12,055 bases of DNA. It comes from Bacteroidales bacterium (GTDB lineage: Bacteria > Bacteroidota > Bacteroidia > Bacteroidales > F082). Below, in pieces: positions 1 to 7,400 of the stretch. The stretch covers positions 1-12,055 of the forward strand of contig JAEEQP010000070.1 in assembly GCA_016285355.1 (NCBI GenBank). Direction: 5' to 3'. How positions within the stretch are numbered: position 1 is the first letter of the stretch; the number at the start of each line of letters is the position of its first letter. Position numbers and translations under genes: made by a program. Under the pieces are notes generated by a model. It saw only the letters and a program-made list of their open reading frames with translations. It was not told where the DNA came from and did not search any database.

Positions 1-123
1 ACTGTCGGCTCCACATATCACCGCCAGGACGCTCAAAACCAGTATGTCGGTCAGTTTGTGTGAGCTTCGCCCCACCACTCTCGGGTCGTTCAGCTTGCAG
101 AAAGTCTCGTACATTGTTGCCAT
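1..123 (-). CDS. ISAs1-family transposase, N-terminal fragment cut by window edge
   Basis: The reverse strand from 123 down to 1 reads 41 codons without a stop, beginning MATMYETFCKLNDPRVVGRS and running into HKLTDILVLSVLAVICGADS. The pattern 'DPR..-..-H.L.DIL..-..AVICGA' is typical of the N-terminal DDE_Tnp_1-associated domain of ISAs1 (H-repeat) transposases. The DDE catalytic core lies outside the window, so activity cannot be judged. The start at 123 is supported by a strong Shine-Dalgarno sequence six bases upstream. The outer end of the IS should lie between about 160 and 235. CAGAATCTG at 207-215 is a possible tip, but the other end is needed to prove it. Family assignment is confident; completeness is unknown. 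Confidence 0.85.
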   Translation of the reverse strand, partial: MATMYETFCKLNDPRVVGRSSHKLTDILVLSVLAVICGADS

Positions 124-129
124 GTCCTT

Positions 130-137
130 CCTCCTTT
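130..137 (-). promoter_or_regulatory. Shine-Dalgarno AAAGGAGG of the ISAs1 transposase
   Basis: On the minus strand AAAGGAGG ends six bases before the ATG at 123. It fixes the start codon. It is unusual here because the three-gene group and the beta-helix gene have only A-rich leaders without such a motif. Confidence 0.75.
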
Positions 138-147
138 GAATCTTTGG

Positions 148-155
148 CAAATATA
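148..155 (-). promoter_or_regulatory. Candidate -7 box for the ISAs1 transposase
   Basis: The minus strand reads TATATTTG, matching the Bacteroidota -7 consensus TAnnTTTG, 24 bases upstream of the ATG. No good TTTG -33 element is visible at the expected spacing, so this is a moderate call. Confidence 0.45.
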
Positions 156-293
156 CGAAACAATTCGCAATAAACTGTAAAAGAATATATTATGTTGATA
201 ACTTTTCAGAATCTGTTCATAACACACTAATTTCCCATGATTTTAGTGCGTTTGCCCTGCCTCCCAACTTTCCCGCCATATCAAATAAAATGC

Positions 294-301
294 TATTTTT
301 G
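294..301 (+). promoter_or_regulatory. Candidate -7 box for the C69 dipeptidase
   Basis: TATTTTTG matches TAnnTTTG and lies 22 bases before the ATG at 324. A weak -33-like TTTC sits at 269-272 with a 21-base spacer. The position implies a short 5' leader and argues against the in-frame ATG at 237, which lies upstream of this box. Confidence 0.55.
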
Positions 302-323
302 CATCCACTCAATCTCAAAACCT

Positions 324-2024
324 ATGAAAAAAGCGCTTATCTTTTCTTTGATAATGGCCCTCGGCATTGAGGCAGCCATGGCTTGCACCAACTTGATTGT
401 CGGCAAGAAAGCCTCGACCGACGGCAGCGTAATGTGTACCTACAACTGCGACGGCTTCGGCTTCTCCGGTTCGCTGTTCTACAGCCCTTCAGGACGACAT
501 GCCAAAAGTGAACTTATCGCTATCCATGGATGGGGTCCGCCTCACGAAGGCCAATATGTGAAGCAGGTGGAATATACCTATAATGTAGTGGGCCTGATGA
601 ACGAAAAGCAAGTGACTATCGTGGAAACCACTTTCGACGGACGATTGGAACTGGTCAACCGAGAAGGCTTGTTGGACTATTTCTCGCTGATGCGTTTGGC
701 TTTGCAACGCTCGTCTACAGCCCGCGAAGCCATTAAATGCATGGCAGAACTGGTTGAGGAATACGGCTATAATAGCAGCGGTGAAAGTATCACCGTGTGC
801 GACCCCAACGAGGCTTGGATCATGGAAATCATCGGCAAAGGTCCAGGAAAGAAAGGTGCCGTTTGGGTGGCCTTGCGTATCCCCGACGACTGCATCTGCG
901 CCCACGCCAACTTGAGCCGTATCAGGCAGTTCCCTTTGGAGAAGAAAGGCAAATACACCAGCATCAGCAGCAAGAACCTCAAGCACATCAACCGCCCCGA
1001 AGTGGAATGTGTCTATGCCGCTGATGTCATCAGTTTTGCGAAAGAGTGGGGCTATTTCAACGGAAAGGACGAGGATTTCTCGTTCCGCGATGCCTACTGC
1101 CCCATCGACTTCGAGAATGTGCGCTATGCCGATGCCCGCGTGTGGAGTTTCTTCCGCCACCATTACAGCCACGAGGAGATGGACAAGTACCTCCCCTACC
1201 TCAACGGCGACTTCAGCGAATACGACCATCTGCCGCTTTGGATCAAGCCCGACAAACCACTCTCGATGCGCGACTTGCAACAAGACATGCGCGACCATTT
1301 TGAAGGCACGGCCTTAGATATGACCGCCGACATGACCGCCGGTCCGTGGGGTATGCCCATCCGTCCGCTCCCCATGCACTTCAAGGACAGCGACAGTCTC
1401 GACTATTTCCGCGAGCGTCCCATCGCCACGCAACAGTCCGGTTTCACCATGTGCTGCCAAATGCGGTCATGGCTGCCTGATGACGTGGGTGGTGTGACCT
1501 GGTTCAATTGCGACGATGCCAACATGGTGGCCTACGTGCCGCTCTATTGCTGCATCACCCAGGTGCCTGATTGCTTCCGTCCCGAAAACAATCCACGCGC
1601 CGAGTTCAGCGACAAGTCGGCCTTCTGGATGAACAACTGGGTAGCCAACATGGTCTATCCACGCTATTCCATGATGATTGGCGACTTGCGCAAGGCACAG
1701 AACGAGTTGGAAAACTATTACTTCACCGACCAAGACAGCGTGCTTGTCGCCATCAAGGACATGATGTCAGCTGACCGCCAGAGTTACCTCAACCAAAAGA
1801 GCATCGCCTACGCCGATATGATGATGACACGGTGGGACAAGTTGGCCAAACACCTCATCGTCCGCTACAACGACCAAATCATCCGCCGCGTGGACGAGAA
1901 CGGCCAGTTCCTCCGTTGGGGCCACGACACGCCTGGCTACGACCAACAATTCATTGATGCTATTGGCAAGAGTACTGGAGACAAATATCGTTTGAAGGAA
2001 GTGATTGAGCGGAGGGAGAGATAA
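324..2024 (+). CDS. Secreted C69-family dipeptidase
   Basis: A 566-aa protein of peptidase family C69 (formerly U34), N-terminal-nucleophile hydrolases that cleave dipeptides. I chose the ATG at 324, not 237, because MKKALIFSLIMALGIEAAMA is a good signal peptide and the promoter box lies between the two ATGs. Cleavage after Ala20 would expose Cys21 in CTNLIVGKKASTDGSV, the expected catalytic N-terminal Cys. Other family blocks seen are GLMNEKQVTIVETT, the AWIMEI segment, and WVALRIPDDCICAHANLSRI. The protein is probably periplasmic or surface-exposed and used in peptide catabolism (inference). A lipoprotein is less likely because AMAC is a poor lipobox. It appears to be a single-gene unit; the next genes have their own promoter box. 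No damage is seen. Confidence 0.9.
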   Translation: MKKALIFSLIMALGIEAAMACTNLIVGKKASTDGSVMCTYNCDGFGFSGSLFYSPSGRHAKSELIAIHGWGPPHEGQYVKQVEYTYNVVGLMNEKQVTIVETTFDGRLELVNREGLLDYFSLMRLALQRSSTAREAIKCMAELVEEYGYNSSGESITVCDPNEAWIMEIIGKGPGKKGAVWVALRIPDDCICAHANLSRIRQFPLEKKGKYTSISSKNLKHINRPEVECVYAADVISFAKEWGYFNGKDEDFSFRDAYCPIDFENVRYADARVWSFFRHHYSHEEMDKYLPYLNGDFSEYDHLPLWIKPDKPLSMRDLQQDMRDHFEGTALDMTADMTAGPWGMPIRPLPMHFKDSDSLDYFRERPIATQQSGFTMCCQMRSWLPDDVGGVTWFNCDDANMVAYVPLYCCITQVPDCFRPENNPRAEFSDKSAFWMNNWVANMVYPRYSMMIGDLRKAQNELENYYFTDQDSVLVAIKDMMSADRQSYLNQKSIAYADMMMTRWDKLAKHLIVRYNDQIIRRVDENGQFLRWGHDTPGYDQQFIDAIGKSTGDKYRLKEVIERRER

Positions 2025-2117
2025 ATTTTCTATGTCGGCAGCACAATGTCTGCCATAAGAACCGCTGCCATTCTACAAAGAAATCGGAAAAGCAAAACGT
2101 GTTTGTAGTTTTTTTCT

Positions 2118-2125
2118 TACTTTTG
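2118..2125 (+). promoter_or_regulatory. Candidate -7 box for the DRTGG/ATPase/Fe-S operon
   Basis: TACTTTTG matches TAnnTTTG 33 bases before the ATG at 2159. The nearest TTTG upstream (2102-2105) is only 12 bases away, shorter than the usual 17-23, so the -33 element is uncertain. The box supports starting the first gene at 2159 rather than at the in-frame ATG at 2099. Confidence 0.5.
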
Positions 2126-2158
2126 CGGCAGAATAATCAAACAACAATCAACAATACA

Positions 2159-2503
2159 ATGAAATTAAGAGAAATTTCAGAATTATTGAACGCCAAGGTA
2201 CTTTGCGGTCACGACCGCCTAGAAGAGGAACATACTAGCGCTTTCGCCTCCGACTTGATGAGCGACGTGCTCACCTTGGGCGATTACAACCCAGTTATTT
2301 TGACCGGACTCTGCAACATGCAGACCATCCGCACCTGCGAGATGGGCAACCTCGACATCATCGTCTTGGTCAGGCGCAAGAAAGCTACCGAGGAGATGAT
2401 CGAGGAAGCCGAAGACGAGGGCATGGTGGTCATGGAATGCGACTTCTCCATGTTCAAGGCCTGCGGACTGCTCTTCAAAGCGGGTATGCAACCCATTTTC
2501 TGA
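2159..2503 (+). CDS. DRTGG-domain-like protein (hydrogenase-associated)
   Basis: A 114-aa soluble protein with no signal peptide or membrane segment. The segment VILTGLCNMQTIRTCEMGNL (residues 46-65) followed by DIIVLVRRKK, and the C-terminal MFKACGLLFKAGM, match small stand-alone DRTGG-type proteins often found beside iron-only hydrogenase genes and RsbW-like ATPases. Its biochemical role is not established; a ligand-sensing or regulatory role is inference. The start at 2159 gives MKLREISELL, with an A-rich leader typical of Bacteroidota and no Shine-Dalgarno sequence. It is first of three co-directional genes; the next begins 22 bases downstream. Confidence 0.75.
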   Translation: MKLREISELLNAKVLCGHDRLEEEHTSAFASDLMSDVLTLGDYNPVILTGLCNMQTIRTCEMGNLDIIVLVRRKKATEEMIEEAEDEGMVVMECDFSMFKACGLLFKAGMQPIF

Positions 2504-2525
2504 TGTCAAACCAAAACACAATGCC

Positions 2526-2939
2526 ATGCACCTAGAATATCAAGTATATGAAGCGGACTTTGTGAACGCCGGAGCCGCATCGAGTGCCATTAAGAAGACT
2601 TTGAAGCAGCTCAACGTTAGCCCTCAAATCGTGAAACGAGTGGTCGTCGCGCTCTACGAGGCGGAAGTCAACGCCATCGCACACGCATACGGTGGCACCA
2701 TCTATGCCGACATCGAGCCCGACAAAATCAGCCTGAAAGTGGTCGATACAGGTCCAGGCATCCCCGACATCGCTTGGGCCATGCAGGAAGGCAACTCTAC
2801 CGCCTCACCCGAGGTGCGCAACATGGGTTTTGGCGCGGGCATGGGTTTGCCCAACATTCAGAAGAATGTCGACAAATTGAATGTGACCTCTACCGTGGGT
2901 GTGGGAACGACGGTTGAGATGGAGGTTAATTTCGCGTGA
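2526..2939 (+). CDS. RsbW/SpoIIAB-like ATP-binding protein (GHKL ATPase)
   Basis: A 137-aa cytoplasmic protein made up of one HATPase_c fold. The N box is ALYEAEVNAIAHA (Glu45 and Asn49, E-x3-N). The G1 box is VVDTGPGIPD (Asp74, Gly76, Gly78). The glycine-rich lid is GFGAGMGLPNI (residues 101-111). This size and architecture fit anti-sigma-factor serine kinases of the RsbW/SpoIIAB type rather than a full sensor kinase, as there is no His-phosphoacceptor domain. Known relatives act with an antagonist protein and a PP2C/SpoIIE phosphatase; none is encoded here, so partner and target are unknown. It lies 22 bases after the DRTGG gene and before the Fe-S gene, so co-transcription is likely. Two hairpin repeats separate it from the third gene. 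Confidence 0.85.
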   Translation: MHLEYQVYEADFVNAGAASSAIKKTLKQLNVSPQIVKRVVVALYEAEVNAIAHAYGGTIYADIEPDKISLKVVDTGPGIPDIAWAMQEGNSTASPEVRNMGFGAGMGLPNIQKNVDKLNVTSTVGVGTTVEMEVNFA

Positions 2940-2946
2940 TTTTTTC

Positions 2947-2999
2947 GGACGCACGCGATGCGTCCCTACAAGGGCGGACACACAGGTCCGTCCCTACAA
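2947..2999 (+). repeat. Two tandem hairpin repeats, each followed by CTACAA
   Basis: Between the second and third operon genes are two palindromes in a row. Hairpin 1 has a 7-bp perfect stem GGACGCA/TGCGTCC (2947-2953 and 2959-2965) with a 5-base loop. Hairpin 2 has an 8-bp stem GGGCGGAC/GTCCGTCC (2972-2979 and 2986-2993, one G-T pair) with a 6-base loop. Each is followed by CTACAA. The layout resembles short interspersed REP-like repeats. There is no T-run after either, so they do not look like terminators, though they could stabilise the upstream transcript (inference). Confidence 0.7.
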
Positions 3000-3022
3000 A
3001 TAACAATTAAACAATCAACAAT

Positions 3023-4402
3023 ATGGAAAAGACCCCTTTCTTCCACGCCTTAAAGATAGATGAAGACACCTGCATCGGCTGCTCGCGTTGCATGAAGATT
3101 TGCCCCACCGAGGCATTGCGCGTGCGCGACGGCAAGGCTGTTTTGGTACCCGACCGCTGCATCGACTGCGGTAACTGCTTCAAGGTGTGCCCCACCCGAT
3201 CCATCTACATCGAGCAGGACGACTTTGACAGCATTTTCAACTATCCTGTCCGCGTGGCCCTCATCCCTGCCGTCTTTTTCGGACAGTTCCCGAACGACAT
3301 CACCGTGTCGCGCATCTACGGCATACTCAAGGACTTGGGCTTCACCCATATCATCGAAGCGGAGTCGTCCATACCTGTCTATACGGCGGCCAAAAAGAAA
3401 TACGCCGCTGAAAACCCCGACATCAAGCCACTCATCTCGACGTTCTGTCCCGCTATTGTGCGCCTCATTCAGGTGAAGTTTCCAGGCCTCACTGAAAACC
3501 TCATCCCCTTGCGCGCGCCCATTGACATCACGGCGATGTATATCCGCCGTAAAATCAAAGAAGAATTGGATTTGAAGGATGACCAAGTTGGCATCTTCTA
3601 CATCACTCCTTGCGCAGCCAAGATTGCAGCCGTGAAGAGCCCTGTGGGTGAAGAGAAGTCATTGGTCGATGGTGTCATCAACATGGACTCTCTCTACAAC
3701 CGTGTCTACAAGGAAATCAAGAAACAAGGACATGGATACAAGGAACAGAAACTTCCTGTCTCACAACTCTCGGCTGACGGTGTTTTGACCTCGCTCACCA
3801 ATGGTGAAAGACGTCTTTCCGATGCCCACCACTCCTATTCCATAGACGAAATCCATAACGTCATCGAGTTCTTGGAAAAGGTGGAAAACGAAGAAATTGA
3901 GGATGTCGACTTCCTTGAACTGCGTGCCTGCGACCAAAGCTGTCCCGGCGGCATCCTTACCTGTGACAACCGTTTCCTTATTTGTGAACGAGTGTTTGGC
4001 CGCGCCAGAAAGATTGCCGACCGCGAACGCAAGGGTGAGCAGACCAAGGACCACGAGTTGGAAGAGGAACGCAACTACCTCATGCGCCACATGAAAGTCG
4101 GCGAAATCAAGCCGCGCTCCATGCTCGTTTTGGACGACAATATCGCTGTGGCCTTGGAGAAGATGAAGAAGATTGACGAATACCGTGCCCGCCTGCCCCA
4201 GACTGACTGTGGTATCTGTGGCGCACCCACCTGCGATGCCCTCGCACATGACATCGTCTGCGAAGATGCCGAATTGACCGACTGCATCTTCATCCAGCGT
4301 AACCTCGAAGCCCGTGGCAATATGGATGTGCAGGAGTCACTCAAAATCATGGAGGTGATCTGGGGCAAGGCCAAGATGAATGATTACGTGAAGAAGAAGT
4401 AA
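3023..4402 (+). CDS. [FeFe]-hydrogenase-like iron-sulfur protein, probable redox/H2 sensor
   Basis: A 459-aa cytoplasmic protein. Residues 17-27 and 46-56 are two ferredoxin-type [4Fe-4S] motifs (C17, C20, C23, C27; C46, C49, C52, C56). Residues about 76-330 match the iron-hydrogenase large-subunit C-terminal domain: STFCPAIV (C142), TPCAAK (C197) and RACDQSCPGG (C303, C307) align with the three H-cluster loops. Residues about 391-425 form a further Fe-S motif (C396, C399, C404, C421). The four cysteines that would hold the H-cluster [4Fe-4S] remain, but Phe141 replaces the proton-transfer Cys, so H2 catalysis is doubtful. Similar proteins, some fused to or beside SpoIIE phosphatases, accompany bifurcating hydrogenases. 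No PAS, kinase or phosphatase domain is present. It ends the three-gene group, before a terminator. The sensory role is inference. Confidence 0.85.
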   Translation: MEKTPFFHALKIDEDTCIGCSRCMKICPTEALRVRDGKAVLVPDRCIDCGNCFKVCPTRSIYIEQDDFDSIFNYPVRVALIPAVFFGQFPNDITVSRIYGILKDLGFTHIIEAESSIPVYTAAKKKYAAENPDIKPLISTFCPAIVRLIQVKFPGLTENLIPLRAPIDITAMYIRRKIKEELDLKDDQVGIFYITPCAAKIAAVKSPVGEEKSLVDGVINMDSLYNRVYKEIKKQGHGYKEQKLPVSQLSADGVLTSLTNGERRLSDAHHSYSIDEIHNVIEFLEKVENEEIEDVDFLELRACDQSCPGGILTCDNRFLICERVFGRARKIADRERKGEQTKDHELEEERNYLMRHMKVGEIKPRSMLVLDDNIAVALEKMKKIDEYRARLPQTDCGICGAPTCDALAHDIVCEDAELTDCIFIQRNLEARGNMDVQESLKIMEVIWGKAKMNDYVKKK

Positions 4403-4423
4403 ATCATTTCATCATCATCTATA

Positions 4424-4459
4424 CAAAAACGGCCACCTCGATTGAGATGGCCGTTTTTG
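4424..4459. terminator. Bidirectional rho-independent terminator between convergent genes
   Basis: A 12-bp perfect stem CAAAAACGGCCA/TGGCCGTTTTTG (4424-4435 and 4448-4459), then one mismatch, three more pairs and a GATT loop. The stem ends in T-runs on both strands. It lies 21 bases after the stop of the Fe-S gene and 24 bases past the stop of the convergent large secreted protein, so it can serve both. Confidence 0.9.
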
Positions 4460-4483
4460 CACTTTTGTTGGGTTGTAGTAAAA

Positions 4484-7400
4484 CTATTTCGTGCTTGTGG
4501 GGAAAGTGAATGTCCTGGTTCCAGGTGAATTCGAGATGTAGATGTAACCCTTTCCAGGCACAAGTGTATTCAACTGTCCGCCCCATCTATTGTTTTGGTA
4601 TTTCGCATTTTGCGACTGCGATTTGACCAAATCGTTATTCATGGGGAACGAGCCGAAGAAGTCGGAGACTGAAATGCTCTCGCTGTAGGGGAATGCAAGC
4701 CAGTTGGCTCCACTAATAATAGTAGCCGTAAGCCCTGAAAGGTTTATAGGCATACCTACAAGCGAAATTTCGCAATCATTCTCGACCGAAATCATGTACA
4801 TCCGTGTCAGATCCAAAGTTGTCAATTGTCCAGCCCATCTGCCGTTTTGGTATTTGACGTTTTGGGTCTGTGACTTGATGTTAATTGTTGTGCCAGGCAA
4901 AGCTTCCACGAGGGCTGTTTTCAGGTCGGCAAGAGTGATGTCTAAGTAGGTTGACCACCAGTTCCAACCTTGCACAAGCATATCGCTTTGGCAGACAGGC
5001 TCCGGCCCATCATAGAAATAGACATACTCCGCCATCATGTCCTTCTCCTCGTGGTTGCCCGCCGAATCGACGGCCATGACCAAGTATTCGGTGGTCTGGT
5101 ATTCGTCGAATTGCAGCATATAGCTATTCTCAAAGATTCTCGGAACCTTCACCCGCCATTCCATTTCCGTAGAGTTGTTGCGGTAGTACAAAGTATGATA
5201 CCACATGCCCGAACGGTTGTCTGAAGAAACGAAGCTGAAACTCAGACTATCGTCTATGAACTCTGCTGATTCGATGTAAGAAACAGGTTTCACCGCATCG
5301 ACAACGTTCGTCCAAGTTGGGGTCATAATAACATCATTTTGGTCGAAAATGATGCCAGCGCGGTTGTTGATGGCAGTGCCGTCGGCGAAGGCTTGCTTCA
5401 GGTTGATGCTGTAGTCGATGAAGCCCACGCCGTTGCCAAAATAGTTGACGGGCAACACGCCCTGATACGGGTCGTCGGTGGGTTCCATTGTCATTGGGTC
5501 AAGAGATTGAATCGTCCATTGGATGATGCCAGTGGCAAGGTCATAGTCCTGTTCAATTTGGGCAATAACATACAACTCTGGGCGCAAGTCCAAAGTGCGG
5601 GCAAAGGTTTGTTCTCCGTTGAGATCCAAACGCTTGTCGCCGATGGTGACGCTGCGGGCGGCCAAGGAGTTCAAATCGAACTTGGTGGCATCCAAGGTGT
5701 CGCGCACGATGATGGTATGTGCGGCAGCGGTAGCCAAAGTGGTGTCGTTCTCAAACTCAATCTCATACTGCACATTCTGGATTTCCTGACGCATGTAGTG
5801 GCTGCCCGATTCGGAGAGGTAGCCGTGGATTTCGTTGGGGTCGAGGGAGTTGACGGGGTTAGATGGACCACCCGGGGAATCTCCTTTAGGACAGTCGGGG
5901 ATAGGTTCAGTAAAGCTAGAACAAGTAATAGCAGAACTATGTGTATTTATAGAAGATGTGGCAATACTCATTTTTTCAATGATATTGTCAGCAAGCTTTG
6001 CTATTTTACGAGGATTGCCAGGGAGAAATGATGAAAAGCATTTTGTTATTGATCCAACAATGGATGTTGCTGTTCCAACAGCTTTTAATTCTTCCCAAAT
6101 ATAACCCCAAAAACTATTACTATTACTATGACCCTCCCCACACAGCAATTCACTAGTAATCGAATTGGCACTACTTGCTATTCCACAAATACAACTAAGT
6201 ATTGAAGTAGTTATTGCTATAGGAGTTCCAGGAGCACAACTTGTTATAGCACTAGCAAGATCCAACACATTACATGTCAAATCAAACCAACAACTTAATT
6301 TATCTTGTACACAGCAGTATCTATCCCAAAACCCTCGACCTTGAACAAGAGTCAATGGTTGTACTGTATCATTTGGTACTGTAATATAGACGTTTATCGG
6401 TTCATCAGATGTTATTCTTAACGTCAAAGTTCTTGTCTCAAATGAAGCGAGATTCATGAAAAAGAAATTGCTTCTCACATAGATGGAATCTTCCGTTGCT
6501 TCATCAACTGTACGAGACCTTATGAAATAATGGTCTTCACCCATTTCTTCAGCCCACGCCCTTAAGAATGCAACATCAGTTACAGACATAGAATCCAAAT
6601 CAACACCGTCAATGACTGAAGGCAAATCCAATCCATCAAATTCCAAATGGGAAATTCCGTCTTCTGTTTGTGAAGAGATATACACATAGATTGGCACGAC
6701 ATACGCCGACATATTGCCATTATTGGTAATGGTGTAGGTATATGTACAAGGTGTATTTATCAAAAATGTCGATGGATACGAAACCGTTGTTGTCAACGTA
6801 ATGTCCACGGGTTCTTGCACTTCCAATGCTCCATTGATTCGGATGGCCTCACCATAGAATTGGAACACGGCATCATACACACCCAAGTTCTCTTGATAGA
6901 AATTCAACGAGACCGTGGTTAATGTATTGCTCTCGTGCCCAATGTCCAGACTCCGAATGGTGTCATTCTGCGTGTTCACCAAATACATGTCCAACAGGCT
7001 ATTGAAACCGTTGCCTTGGAAAGTAATGGTGGAACAACCGCCATTACCTACTAAATGCACATCATAGTCCGAGATGGTGTATCTGTAAATCCAATTGTAT
7101 GTGATAGAAACCGTTTCGCCGCTTCCTGTCACATCATGCACAGCCAAATAGTACGCACCGTCTTCCCAAACATTGAATCCTTCCAATACAATGGACTCAG
7201 GCCCAGAAGCGGCATATATTTCCTCGCCCGAGGGGGCAAAAAGTTGCATGGTGCAGGCTTTGTCGGCTTGGAAAGACAAATAATCGCCAGCATGTGCATC
7301 CAACCAGAACCATTGAATCTGATTGTCACCTGGCACAGGAATGGTGGTTATCGTGTTCCGTTCCAATGTGTCGGCCACAATCGGCTCCGAAACATTTTCA

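Noticed and set aside
207..215. CAGAATCTG as the tip of the ISAs1 element
   Set aside because: The opposite end is outside the window, so the terminal repeat cannot be confirmed.
237..323. Upstream in-frame start for the dipeptidase
   Set aside because: It would bury the signal peptide behind 29 unlike residues and lies upstream of the -7 box at 294-301.
489..1298. 269-codon open frame on the minus strand
   Set aside because: Antisense to the C69 dipeptidase, whose frame carries all family motifs. The antisense product is low-complexity Val/Ala/Gly.
2027..2080. Possible terminator after the dipeptidase (GGCAG/CTGCC pair)
   Set aside because: A 5-bp stem with an 8-base loop and no T-run; too weak to call.
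5339..6031. 230-codon open frame on the plus strand
   Set aside because: Antisense to the DUF7619-like part of the giant protein. No start signal or recognisable family, and the minus-strand frame is clearly the coding one.
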